Assembly: GCF_009674725.1 (NCBI RefSeq)
Contig: NZ_WKKH01000014.1
Span: 1 to 64,000 of the forward strand
DNA: 64,000 nucleotides
Source: Pedobacter petrophilus
Lineage (GTDB): Bacteria > Bacteroidota > Bacteroidia > Sphingobacteriales > Sphingobacteriaceae
Direction of reading: 5' to 3'
Made by a program: the position numbers and the translations under genes
Shown here: piece by piece, positions 17,567-26,242 of the stretch
Layout of the letters: each line of letters starts with the position of its first letter
Position numbering within the stretch: the first letter of the stretch is position 1
Notes under the pieces: generated by a model
The model's input: the letters and a program-made list of their open reading frames with translations, nothing else
The model's database searches: none
What the model was told of the DNA's origin: nothing

Positions 17567-18922
17567 TTAATCTATATTGATATGGTATAGGAGAACGAAC
17601 ATCATTTTCCTTTCAGAAACTTTGAGATCGCTGCCCTGAAGCGTATAAATGGGTCTGCTCTGTGCATTAAACACGAACTTAGAGGCATGGTCTCTAAGCA
17701 ATAAACTCAGGCCAAGATCATAGGTAATCATAGGATCGGCCAGGCGATCAAATTTGGAATATTGAATGGCAACCGCAGGCATTAGTCTGGCTTTCTTTTT
17801 TTGCTGGTTAAAGTAGGGTAAGGTAAAACCCGTTTGAAAAAGCAAGCTGTTACCGGTGCCAACAACCGGATAACTGTTACCGGATCCGTTGAAGGAAGCG
17901 GTAGCGGCATCAAGGCCGTTTGCAGTATTGTTAATTCCTAAATTACGAACATAACCAGGTCCATAATCATGGTGAAAAACCGCTGCATAAACATTAAATG
18001 AGGTTCCTTTTTGCAGGTTAATTGGCGTATCATAAAATACATCAGCACTGTAAAGCTTCATATCATTTAATACAGTATCTGCTCCGGCAAGGTGCCACAA
18101 CAAATCTTTCTGTAATTCGGCTCCAACCCCAACGGCAAGCACTTTTTTCTTCCCCAGGTAACTCCCGGCAGCGGTTGGCCCCGCATTACTTTCCTTTTCC
18201 AAAAACTCCCATTTTACATAGGCAGACAGGTTTGGCTTTACCGATAAATTGTTAAAGCCTGATAGATCTTGTACGGGCTTGGTGGTTGATGGCACATAAG
18301 GTTTCGCCAGGATTACACGATAATCCAACCGGCCCAGTTGCCCTTTGGCAAATAAATTGAGGTTTCTTAAGGTAAGGTCTGTTTTATTTACGTTTCCAAG
18401 ATCAAGGAAAGGAACATCATAAAGTAAGGTAGCTGTTGGCCCGGCAGCAAAGCGGGTTAGCCCTTTCCAGTTCGAACGACCTGCACCAACCGTTATTTGA
18501 TCACTGAATTTATATTCGCCAAAAGCATCAAGCAAATCAAAAGCACTTTCATTATCATTTAAATAGGTAAGATTGGTGGTACCCCCCTGAAAAACCAGGG
18601 TTAAATTATCAATTGGATAAATAATCATTTTCATCCGCAACCTCCGCAAGGAAAGATCGGCGACACTTTTTTTAAGGCTCTCGTTTACCTTACTTCCAGG
18701 ATTAAGTTGCGTATATCTTGCCCAGAACTGGCCATAGCCAGAAAATTTTATAAAATGAGTTTTATCATCATTGAGGTAGGCAACCAGGGGTTTATTTTGT
18801 TTCTTATCCTGAGCAGCTGAAGGATTAGCAAAAACGCAGCAAGTTATCGCAAGAAAAATGTAGCGTAAAATACGAAGTAGAGCAATATTTACTTTTAGAA
18901 AAAACGGTTGATTAGCCATCAT
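17567..18922 (-). CDS. outer-membrane porin-like protein of the dicarboxylate cluster
   Basis: A 451-residue exported protein. A signal sequence (RYIFLAITCCVFANPSAAQ) is followed by a series of amphipathic beta-strand-like segments with aromatic girdle residues: FSGYGQFWARYTQL, LSLRRLRMKMIIYPIDNLTL, YKFSDQITVGAGRSNWKGL, YDLGLSLLLRDHASKFVF. The end (MMFVLLYHINID) resembles a barrel closing strand. The layout resembles phosphate- or sugar-porin-like barrels. It is the first gene of the five-gene unit and would let dicarboxylates through the outer membrane; that role is inferred from position. Two adjacent ATGs (MMANQ) begin it. The LytS kinase gene diverges from it across about 170 bp. Confidence 0.78.
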   Translation of the reverse strand: MMANQPFFLKVNIALLRILRYIFLAITCCVFANPSAAQDKKQNKPLVAYLNDDKTHFIKFSGYGQFWARYTQLNPGSKVNESLKKSVADLSLRRLRMKMIIYPIDNLTLVFQGGTTNLTYLNDNESAFDLLDAFGEYKFSDQITVGAGRSNWKGLTRFAAGPTATLLYDVPFLDLGNVNKTDLTLRNLNLFAKGQLGRLDYRVILAKPYVPSTTKPVQDLSGFNNLSVKPNLSAYVKWEFLEKESNAGPTAAGSYLGKKKVLAVGVGAELQKDLLWHLAGADTVLNDMKLYSADVFYDTPINLQKGTSFNVYAAVFHHDYGPGYVRNLGINNTANGLDAATASFNGSGNSYPVVGTGNSLLFQTGFTLPYFNQQKKKARLMPAVAIQYSKFDRLADPMITYDLGLSLLLRDHASKFVFNAQSRPIYTLQGSDLKVSERKMMFVLLYHINID

Positions 18923-19092
18923 TGATTGTTGCCTATTAATTGAAATAGTAAATCCTATGTTTATATTTGGTTAATTCAGATACAAATAAAGATGTAGCTG
19001 TTTATTAAAGATGGGTATAAGTAGTGCGCAAAAATATTTATATCAGTAAACGACAGAAATTATAAACGAACTACCGAAACAACCCCAATACC

Positions 19093-20187
19093 ATGATCCT
19101 TTTGATCAATTTAGTTTTCCTGATTTTGGTGCTGCGGCTATCTTTTGATAAGAAAGTGATGGATTTTCTGTTAAACGGAAATTGGCCGGGTGTAATTACC
19201 ATGCAACATATCTTATTCTGGATGGCTTTTTCAGGCGTTTGCAGCTATATTTATGTCAGCTTTTTTAATTTAACAGAAGCAGCACTGGCCATGCTCTTTA
19301 TGCTGGCCATTAATGTTCCGGTTTACCTGTTGTGCTTCAAAAAATTAGTTCCCGAATTTTACCAGCAGGCCAGATACGGGGAATATGTACGCTATACGGC
19401 CTCCTTATTTGTAATTTCTTGCCTGATCAGAATATTGGTTGAGCCCGAGCTCTTCAGTGCTTTTAAATTCACAGATGGCAAATACCTGTTTATGGTTTAT
19501 TTTATGCAGGCAATGATTATCCTGGTTCCCTCTATCCAGGGCATTTCCAAATACAAACTTATTGCCGAGCGGAAATTATCAGCGCTTACCTTGCGAAAAA
19601 AAGAAGCAGATATGGAACTCTTAAAATCAAAGATCAATCCACATTTTCTATTCAATACCCTTAATAATATCTATTCCCATAGCTATGCTACAGATGGCAG
19701 CTCGGCAGATTTGATTAAACAGCTGAGTTTGCTCATGCAGTATACCACCTACGAAATCGAGAAAAAAACCATTCCTATTGAGCGGGAACTGCAGATGATT
19801 GCAGCACTCGGCAAACTCTATCAATTAAAGAGCAATAGAAAATTAAACCTGGCAATGAACTTTGAGGCAAGCGAACTTACGGGTATTGTAGAAATTCCGC
19901 CAACAGTTTACCTCACTCTTTTTGAAAACGCAGTGAAATATTCGGCAATGGGGAGAGACGGGCAAGCCGCGATTTCTACAGCACTATCTTTTACGCAATC
20001 TACCGTGGAGTTTGAAATTTCTAATTCTATATCGGAGAAAAAAATAACGGAGGATGCCTCCACTTATCGTGGCGCAGGACTTAAAGTTTTGGAAATGGTT
20101 TTAGAACGGGAATATGGTGAAAAATACGAAATGAAAACTGAGCAAAACGATAATTCTTACTTCACCAAACTGACCATTAACATATGA
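19093..20187 (+). CDS. LytS-type membrane histidine kinase
   Basis: A 364-residue sensor kinase. The first ~155 residues hold about five hydrophobic segments (for example MILLINLVFLILVLRL; ALAMLFMLAINVPVYLL; YFMQAMIILVPSIQGI). Then comes the His_kinase domain: LLKSKINPHFLFNTLNNIYS with phospho-acceptor H184, followed by a degenerate GHKL ATPase region (TVYLTLFENAVKYSAMG with the N-box Asn; YRGAGLKVLEMVLEREYG as G-box). The stop overlaps the next gene by 4 bp (ATGA), making a kinase/regulator pair. It is divergent from the C4-dicarboxylate cluster, which it may control; the sensed signal is unknown. Confidence 0.9.
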   Translation: MILLINLVFLILVLRLSFDKKVMDFLLNGNWPGVITMQHILFWMAFSGVCSYIYVSFFNLTEAALAMLFMLAINVPVYLLCFKKLVPEFYQQARYGEYVRYTASLFVISCLIRILVEPELFSAFKFTDGKYLFMVYFMQAMIILVPSIQGISKYKLIAERKLSALTLRKKEADMELLKSKINPHFLFNTLNNIYSHSYATDGSSADLIKQLSLLMQYTTYEIEKKTIPIERELQMIAALGKLYQLKSNRKLNLAMNFEASELTGIVEIPPTVYLTLFENAVKYSAMGRDGQAAISTALSFTQSTVEFEISNSISEKKITEDASTYRGAGLKVLEMVLEREYGEKYEMKTEQNDNSYFTKLTINI

Positions 20188-20861
20188 AACCAATAAAGGC
20201 CATTTATGTGGATGATGAAGCTCCGGCGCTGGATTTGATCCGCAAATATTGTGAAACCATTGACGATATTGAGTTATTGGCCTGCTTTCAAGACCCCACG
20301 GAAGCGATGATTTTTGAGCGGATGGAGGAGGTTGAACTGCTTATTCTGGATATAGAAATGCCCGGTATTTCGGGTACGGAAATGGTAGAATTGGTACCTA
20401 AAGGTAAACTTTGCATTTTCATCACTGCAGATCCTACCCATGCGGCAAAGGCTTATGAACTCGATGTTATTGATTACCTGGTTAAGCCTGTATTTCCAGA
20501 ACGTTTTGTTAAGGCCGTTCAAAAGGCTGTAGATTATCTCAAGTTTACAGGGCTGGATCAGGAGAATGATTTTCTGGTATTTAAATCAGATTATATGGTG
20601 AATAAGATTCCCATTAAAGATGTGTTGTGGGTAGAAGGCTTTGGAGAATATTTAAAAATCATCACCCGTTTTAAACAATATATGGTGCTCCAGCGCCTCT
20701 CTGATTTTATGGAGAAGAATGAAAAACTGGGCTTTACCAGGATTCATAAATCTTATATCGTGCACCTGAAGCAGGTAAAATCTCATAATTCGCAATTTGC
20801 TTTTCTAGCGGATGACAAGCAATTGCCCATCGGCCGGAAATATAAAGACTGTTTCAGGTAA
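20184..20861 (+). CDS. LytTR-family response regulator
   Basis: A 225-residue regulator. The receiver domain (about 1-120) carries the acidic pair D10/D11 (YVDDEAPALD), the phospho-acceptor D56 (LLILDIEMPGISG) and the Lys in DYLVKPV. The output domain (about 128-225) is LytTR type, with DVLWVEGFGEYLKIIT, LQRLSDFMEK and FTRIHKSYIVHLKQVK, ending in LPIGRKYKD. Such domains bind pairs of short direct repeats upstream of target genes. It is translationally coupled to the LytS kinase through a 4-bp overlap. The nearest plausible target is the divergent porin-dctA-pckA-dctA-mqo unit. Confidence 0.92.
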   Translation: MKPIKAIYVDDEAPALDLIRKYCETIDDIELLACFQDPTEAMIFERMEEVELLILDIEMPGISGTEMVELVPKGKLCIFITADPTHAAKAYELDVIDYLVKPVFPERFVKAVQKAVDYLKFTGLDQENDFLVFKSDYMVNKIPIKDVLWVEGFGEYLKIITRFKQYMVLQRLSDFMEKNEKLGFTRIHKSYIVHLKQVKSHNSQFAFLADDKQLPIGRKYKDCFR

Positions 20862-20983
20862 CACATTTAACGGAGATAGGAAGCCATTTTTTGATAGCGA
20901 ATCTTGGCCAGATCCCTTTATTAAACGATTGGTGTAACAAGTTTCTGCACCTCGCATCAAATACAGATATTCAGCAAAATTTT

Positions 20984-21727
20984 ATGAAAAAAATCTCCTT
21001 TACCTTCTTATTGCTTGCCGCCATGCCATTTTTGAGCTGGAGCCAGGAAATGATTACACCTAAGAAAAACCTTGTTGACAAAAAGTGGATTAAAAACAAA
21101 GATTACCAAATGGTTTGGACAATGCTTAGGGATACCAGCAGTATGAAAATAGGTATCGTAAATACTAAAGTTAACGTTTCCGGCGATCAAATCGTGGTCA
21201 TTACTGAAGTGAAGATGAATGCAGTGCCATCACCATGGATAGATTCGACGATTGTAAAGCGGACAGATCTTTCGCCAGTTTATCATGCTTCTTATAATGT
21301 TCAACGGGATATGGTACTCAATTTTGGAAAGGAAGTTAAAGGCTTCTATAAAGATAAGGCAAGTGGTAAAACAACTGAAATTGCCCAAACTGTAGCGCCA
21401 GGTTATTTCGACAGCAACTTTTACCCGATGCTGGTGAACTGGCTTCCTTTAAAAACAGGCTACAAAGCCGACCTTGATATTTACGACTACAATCCTAAAG
21501 GAAAAACAGGCGTAATTAAGGCCCATATTTTAAATGTAAGCGAAGGAAAATACCCGAGTAAAAAATTAGGGGAAAGAAAAGTATGGATAGTGGAAGTTTC
21601 TGATGAAATTAGCGATACACCAGCTGGAAAAAGTATTTACCAGATTGATCAGCTTACCAGGCAGCTGTATAAACAAAAGATTATTGCCGGCAACCGCGTA
21701 ATGGAAATGACTTTGGTAGAAAATTAA
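20984..21727 (+). CDS. secreted protein of unknown function
   Basis: About 247 residues. The ATG at 20984 gives a good signal peptide (MKKISFTFLLLAAMPFLSWS, cut before QEM); the upstream extension to 20891 is not signal-like. The mature part is beta-rich with repeated amphipathic strands (SGDQIVVITEVKMNAVPSPW; KVWIVEVSDEISDTPAGKSI; YKADLDIYDYNPKGKTGVIK), in the style of DUF3108-like periplasmic beta proteins, but I cannot assign a family. It is 20 bp upstream of a Crp/Fnr gene on the same strand, so it may share a transcript. Likely periplasmic. Confidence 0.6.
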   Translation: MKKISFTFLLLAAMPFLSWSQEMITPKKNLVDKKWIKNKDYQMVWTMLRDTSSMKIGIVNTKVNVSGDQIVVITEVKMNAVPSPWIDSTIVKRTDLSPVYHASYNVQRDMVLNFGKEVKGFYKDKASGKTTEIAQTVAPGYFDSNFYPMLVNWLPLKTGYKADLDIYDYNPKGKTGVIKAHILNVSEGKYPSKKLGERKVWIVEVSDEISDTPAGKSIYQIDQLTRQLYKQKIIAGNRVMEMTLVEN

Positions 21728-21747
21728 AGCGTAAGCGTTAATTATTA

Positions 21748-22332
21748 ATGTATAGCAAACTAAAAGAATATTGTAGCGAGCGTGTTCGCCTTTCTGCTCC
21801 GGAACTCGAACTGATCGATAAATACTTCGAAGAAAAGTTCATGAAGAAAAAGGATTTTTTACTTCAGGACGATAAGGTCTGCAATTTCATCGCCTTTATT
21901 GCTGCGGGTTCAATCAGGCATTTTCATATCAAAGATGGTGTAGAAAAAACCTGCGACATTTCTTTCGATACCTTTTGGGTAACCGATTTTCAAAGCTTTA
22001 CCTATGATACCGTCGGGAAGATGAATCTTCAGGCGATGGAAGACTCAACCGTTTTCCTGATTAGAAAACAAAATCTCTTTAAACTTTACCAGGAATGCGG
22101 TAAATATGAAACTTTTGGACGGTTAATGGCCGAACAAGTGGCACAAAGGGCTACGGAAATTGCCATGTCTTTATCTTCTGAAAAACCTGAAGAACGTTTT
22201 CAAAACCTGCTTAAAAAACAACCCGATTTATTTCAACGGGTTCCGCAAAAATACATTGCCAATTTCTTAGGCGTGAGTCCTGAAAGTTTAAGCCGAATCA
22301 GGAACAGAATTATTCAAAAGGAAAAGTCTTAA
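21748..22332 (+). CDS. Crp/Fnr-family transcriptional regulator
   Basis: A 194-residue regulator. The first ~115 residues form a cyclic-nucleotide-binding-like beta barrel (FLLQDDKVCNFIAFIAAGSI; KDGVEKTCDISFDTFWVTDF). A long dimer helix follows (FGRLMAEQVAQRATEIAMSL) and then a winged helix (RVPQKYIANFLGVSPESLSR plus RIRNRIIQ). No cysteine cluster for an Fe-S centre is evident, so the ligand is unknown. Bacteroidota have many such regulators, often next to the gene they act on. It is flanked by two secreted-protein genes. Confidence 0.88.
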   Translation: MYSKLKEYCSERVRLSAPELELIDKYFEEKFMKKKDFLLQDDKVCNFIAFIAAGSIRHFHIKDGVEKTCDISFDTFWVTDFQSFTYDTVGKMNLQAMEDSTVFLIRKQNLFKLYQECGKYETFGRLMAEQVAQRATEIAMSLSSEKPEERFQNLLKKQPDLFQRVPQKYIANFLGVSPESLSRIRNRIIQKEKS

Positions 22333-22393
22333 CTTAAGTCATCGCTGCCGGTAAATCGCCCATGCATCTTTGTGTCTCATTCAAACCATAAAA

Positions 22394-23161
22394 ATGAAAC
22401 ACAAATTTTTCACCTTAATCATTACAGCGATGACATTTAGCCAAGGCCTATCGGCACAGCAATTGAATTTTTCTAAAATAAAAGCCTATGAACATCAACT
22501 GGATGATGTGATGGAAATTACCGACACCACTCAGTTAAAGGCTAAACTCAAAGAAGTAGAATTACAGTTTCGCCAGCAACCCAACGAATTAAACCAGGTA
22601 AGACTCGGCTTGATTTATCATGAAACGGCATTGAATTTATCTTTCTTTTCTAAAACCGAATATAAAGGTTATGCCCAAAAGAGTTTTGATCAGTTAAGCA
22701 ATTTGTTCAACTCACCGGCTACCAGCAGCGCACTTATGCCTTACATTGCATCGTACAGGGCTTCTGCATTATCTTTAGTCGGAGCGGAAACTAAAAAACT
22801 GAAACTATTGGGCGAAGCCTTCAGGTTATTTCAAGATGCCGTTACTCAATATGCAGCACTGAGTTACCTCCCTGAATTTTTAAGGGGAAGTGTTGCAGAG
22901 AACCTACCCTGGTATTTTATTTCAAAAAGAAAATTTGCTAAACTAGATTTCCCGTCCATCATTAGCAGGCAAAAAAAGGATGCGGCATATGCGAATTGGA
23001 AGGTAATGAGTTTCACCTATTTGGCCTGGGCAAAACAACATCGAAGCAATAAATACAGAAAACAAGCGATTTCTTATCTGGACCAATCCATCGCTTTGGA
23101 TCCAAATTATAAAGCTGGCCGACATCAAGCCGAAACTTTAAAACTAGAATTTTTAAAATAG
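22394..23161 (+). CDS. secreted helical-repeat protein, TPR-like
   Basis: About 255 residues beginning at the ATG at 22394. A signal peptide (MKHKFFTLIITAMTFSQGLS, cut near AQQ) precedes an all-helical protein with TPR-like units. The clearest is YRKQAISYLDQSIALDPNYK followed by AGRHQAETLKLEF. Others include YAQKSFDQLSNLFNSPATSS and KLLGEAFRLFQDAVTQYAAL. I do not recognise a family. It follows the Crp/Fnr gene by 61 bp, suggesting regulation by it. It is probably periplasmic and binds proteins. Confidence 0.55.
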   Translation: MKHKFFTLIITAMTFSQGLSAQQLNFSKIKAYEHQLDDVMEITDTTQLKAKLKEVELQFRQQPNELNQVRLGLIYHETALNLSFFSKTEYKGYAQKSFDQLSNLFNSPATSSALMPYIASYRASALSLVGAETKKLKLLGEAFRLFQDAVTQYAALSYLPEFLRGSVAENLPWYFISKRKFAKLDFPSIISRQKKDAAYANWKVMSFTYLAWAKQHRSNKYRKQAISYLDQSIALDPNYKAGRHQAETLKLEFLK

Positions 23162-23446
23162 ATATCGTTTTAAGGAGTTTATTAATCGTAGGAACAGAAT
23201 CAAACTATCATCAGCTTCCGGAGTAAGCAGGTTCTGATGAGCTAAAACCGTATCCTCATCAATAAATATATTGTAGATTTAAGGAGAAATTTAATCATAA
23301 TTTATTACATAATATTATACATTTTAATTTACAATTAAATAAGTAAATATAGAATATAAATGTAATTTTACGGCTACACATTTACAACACACTTATTCTT
23401 TAAATTATCTGTTTCTCTTTTTTAAAATAATAACAACCAAACTATA

Positions 23447-24568
23447 ATGAAAAAAAGTCTATTTCTATGCCTCATTGCTGCTGCCATGTCGTTTTCTATG
23501 CTCAGTTGTAAAAAAACCACTCAATCAGATTCAGAAAATACTGCCGTAACAACTGAAGATACATCTACCAAGACAAACGCTGTTACAGAAGCCGTTTGTG
23601 CATCAATAGGCTGGGCATCACAAAATGGCGGTACCACTGGCGGCGGTAATGCTGCACCAACCGAAGTTTCAACATACGACGCTTTAAGAGCTGCAATTCA
23701 AAATACCAATGTAAAAGTTATTCAGGTAAATGGAATCATTAATTTTCCTCTTGGGGGAAGAATTCCTTTTCAAAATCAAACTGGAAAAACAATTTTCGGT
23801 TCAAATGGTGCCAAACTGGTGTCTTCAGATCAGAGTAAAGAAAACTCGGGTTTAATTTATTTACGGAGTTGTAAAAACATTGTTATTAGAAACCTAATTT
23901 TTGATGGCCCGGGAGCATTTGATACTGATGGACAGGATAATTTTACAATTGATGGCTGCACAAACCTTTGGATTGACCATTGTGAATTTAGGGATGGGGT
24001 TGATGGAAATTTAGATTTTAGAAACGCATCTGATTTCGTAACCGTTTCTTATTGTAAATTCACCTACCTGAAGGCACCTAAAACAGGCGGCCCTGGAGGA
24101 GTTGCCGATCACCGTTTTTCTGATTTAATTGGATCTTCAGATACTGTTTTTGCCGATAGAGGACACTATCGCATTACTTTTGTACGTTGCTGGTGGGCCC
24201 AAGGTTGCGTGAGCCGAATGCCACGTGTGCGGTTTGGTAAAATTCATCTTTTAAATAACCTATTTAATAGCACAGTGAGTAAAAGTTGTGTTCAGGCCGG
24301 TTTCGAAGCGGATATTTTGGTGGAGTCTAATCTTTTTGAAAATGTAAAAAACCCGATCGACTTGCTTGATTTCAGTGCTACTGCTGTTTCGCTGGTAACT
24401 AATCTGATGCCTGGGGTAACGGGAACGACTACGGGTATTAATCCAGGCCGGGTTTTCACTCCCCCATACATACTCAAAAAAATAGCCGCAGCAAACGTAA
24501 AAGCAACAATAACCGCCTCAAACGGAGCAGGCGCAACCTTAGCCGGTAATAGTTGTTCAACGTTGTAG
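23447..24568 (+). CDS. pectate lyase, polysaccharide lyase family 1, lipoprotein
   Basis: A 373-residue surface lipoprotein (signal plus lipobox FSMLSC, Cys21) with a PL1 parallel beta-helix. It should cleave alpha-1,4-polygalacturonate by beta-elimination with calcium. Diagnostic motifs are LWIDHCEFRDGVDGNLD (176-190, calcium region) and RMPRVRFG with R257, P259 and R262, corresponding to the catalytic Arg region. Beta-helix rungs surround these (IVIRNLIFDGPGAF; VTVSYCKFTYLK; ILVESNLFENVKNP). It forms a tandem pair with the gene at 24951, with about 60-70% similar blocks visible by eye. A strong terminator at 24649 makes it a separate transcript. The upstream 285 bp is AT-rich with no other gene. 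Confidence 0.9.
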   Translation: MKKSLFLCLIAAAMSFSMLSCKKTTQSDSENTAVTTEDTSTKTNAVTEAVCASIGWASQNGGTTGGGNAAPTEVSTYDALRAAIQNTNVKVIQVNGIINFPLGGRIPFQNQTGKTIFGSNGAKLVSSDQSKENSGLIYLRSCKNIVIRNLIFDGPGAFDTDGQDNFTIDGCTNLWIDHCEFRDGVDGNLDFRNASDFVTVSYCKFTYLKAPKTGGPGGVADHRFSDLIGSSDTVFADRGHYRITFVRCWWAQGCVSRMPRVRFGKIHLLNNLFNSTVSKSCVQAGFEADILVESNLFENVKNPIDLLDFSATAVSLVTNLMPGVTGTTTGINPGRVFTPPYILKKIAAANVKATITASNGAGATLAGNSCSTL

Positions 24569-24648
24569 TATGAAAAAGAATAAAATACCGATTCTGTTAC
24601 AATGATTTTTCTAATGAGATAATCCAAATTTATTATGCTTTATAGCAG

Positions 24649-24681
24649 AAAGGGCCTGATCAGTGATCAGGCCCTTTTTTT
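24649..24681 (+). terminator. intrinsic terminator of the first pectate lyase gene
   Basis: AAAGGGCCTGATCA (24649-24662) and TGATCAGGCCCTTT (24664-24677) form a perfect 14-bp stem around one base, followed by more T. The rest of 24569-24950 shows only AT-rich DNA and a small GAAAGC/GCTTTC hairpin near 24720-24739. Confidence 0.85.
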
Positions 24682-24950
24682 GATTTGACAAAAAAACGTG
24701 TAAATCATTATTTGTTTGCGAAAGCATTAAACGCTTTCAATTTGTTTAATCACTGCCATACCAAATACATTTCAGATTTAAATTTAAAAATAACATTTCC
24801 GGTAACGATTGCACAAATAAATTCATTATAAAAAGACTTATTTTGAATATTAGTAATGTATATTTAAAATTACATACAATTTTTTATCCGACACGCTTCT
24901 ACAACATCCCGCTCCTCCTCCTTTTAAATTTCTAACCAAATTAAATCTAA

Positions 24951-26063
24951 ATGAAAAACTATCTATTTTTATGCCTGTTGGCTATTGCCCTATTTTTTTC
25001 TATGCAAGGCTGCAAGAAAATAAATCAATTTAATTCAGAAACTGAAACTACTGAAAACGTATTAGTTAACCCAACAGCAACTGTTGAAGCCGTTTGTCCA
25101 TCCAAGGGTTGGGCCTCACAAAATGGGGGCACCACGGGTGGTGGTGAAGTAACGCCTACCGTAGTTACAAACTATACCGCACTAAAATCAGCAATACAAA
25201 ACGCAGCTGTTAAAGTGATCCAGGTTAACGGAACCATCACCATTCCATCTGGCGGCAGGATTAATTTCCAGGATCAAACCGGAAAAACACTTTTTGGTTC
25301 AGCTGGTGCTAAAATTGTATCTGCTGATCAAACTCAAGCCAACTCTGGTCTGATGTATGTGAAGAGATGCAATAATATCATTATCAGAAACATTATTTTT
25401 GAAGGTCCGGGTGCTTACGACGTAGACGGCCAGGACAATGTAACTGTTGATGCCTGCAATAACGTTTGGGTAGATCATTGCGAATTCAGAGATGGTGTTG
25501 ACGGTAACTTCGACATCAAAAACACTTCAGATTACGTCACCGTATCTTATACGAAATTCGCCTATCAAAAAACGCCAAAACCAGACGGACCAGGCGGAGC
25601 AGATGATCACCGCTTCTCTAACCTGATCGGATCCGGCGATGACGCTACTGCCGATAGAGGCCATTTCCGGATTACTTTTGTACGTTGCTGGTGGGCTCAG
25701 GGCTGTGTGGCAAGAATGCCTCGCGTGAGATTTGGCAGGGTTCACATCGTTAACAACTTTTTTAACAGCACCGTGAGTACGAGCTGTGTACAGGCCGGTT
25801 TAGAATCAAATATATTGGTCCAGGCGAACGTTTTTGAAAATGTGAAGAATCCTATCGATTTAATGGCGAATAATGCTACCGCAGTGCAAAGTGTTGGTAA
25901 TGCATTTAATTCAGTAACAGGTACACAGGTGGGCAATGGAGTGAATGCTTTTACGCCGCCATACAGCCTTACCGTTCTTAATGCTTCGAGCGTTAAAGCT
26001 ACGGTAACCGCTGCTAACGGAGCAGGTGCCACCTTATCGGGGAATGTTTGTTCATCGTTATAA
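24951..26063 (+). CDS. pectate lyase, polysaccharide lyase family 1, lipoprotein (second copy)
   Basis: A 370-residue paralogue of the gene at 23447. The signal peptide ends in a lipobox (FSMQGC). The motifs VWVDHCEFRDGVDGNFD, RITFVRCWWAQGCVARMPRV and VNNFFNSTVSTSCVQAG are shared with the first copy almost residue for residue. The acidic, Thr-rich linker after the lipobox and the last 60 residues differ most (NAFNSVTGTQVGNGVNAF here). Both copies end in NGAGATL plus a Cys-containing tail (GNVCSSL). This is a recent-looking tandem duplication. No SusC/SusD genes lie nearby. It is followed by a terminator shared with the convergent holA. Confidence 0.9.
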   Translation: MKNYLFLCLLAIALFFSMQGCKKINQFNSETETTENVLVNPTATVEAVCPSKGWASQNGGTTGGGEVTPTVVTNYTALKSAIQNAAVKVIQVNGTITIPSGGRINFQDQTGKTLFGSAGAKIVSADQTQANSGLMYVKRCNNIIIRNIIFEGPGAYDVDGQDNVTVDACNNVWVDHCEFRDGVDGNFDIKNTSDYVTVSYTKFAYQKTPKPDGPGGADDHRFSNLIGSGDDATADRGHFRITFVRCWWAQGCVARMPRVRFGRVHIVNNFFNSTVSTSCVQAGLESNILVQANVFENVKNPIDLMANNATAVQSVGNAFNSVTGTQVGNGVNAFTPPYSLTVLNASSVKATVTAANGAGATLSGNVCSSL

Positions 26064-26168
26064 ACACACCCATATTTTATAATATAAATGGGAATAGGAA
26101 ATGTTGTAGAATGGCCGGAGTATTATTGATGGAGACCGAAGATTAATGTCCTGTCAATCAGTTGTATG

Positions 26169-26202
26169 AAAAAAGCCTGAATCGTAAGAATCAGGCTTTT
26201 TT
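26169..26202. terminator. bidirectional terminator between pectate lyase and holA
   Basis: AAAAAAGCCTGA (26169-26180) and TCAGGCTTTTTT (26191-26202) form a 12-bp stem with a 10-nt loop, with T-runs on both strands. It sits between two convergent genes. Confidence 0.85.
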
Positions 26203-26242
26203 ATTACCCATACACATAGTGTAGTAAAGGGCTTATGCTATT

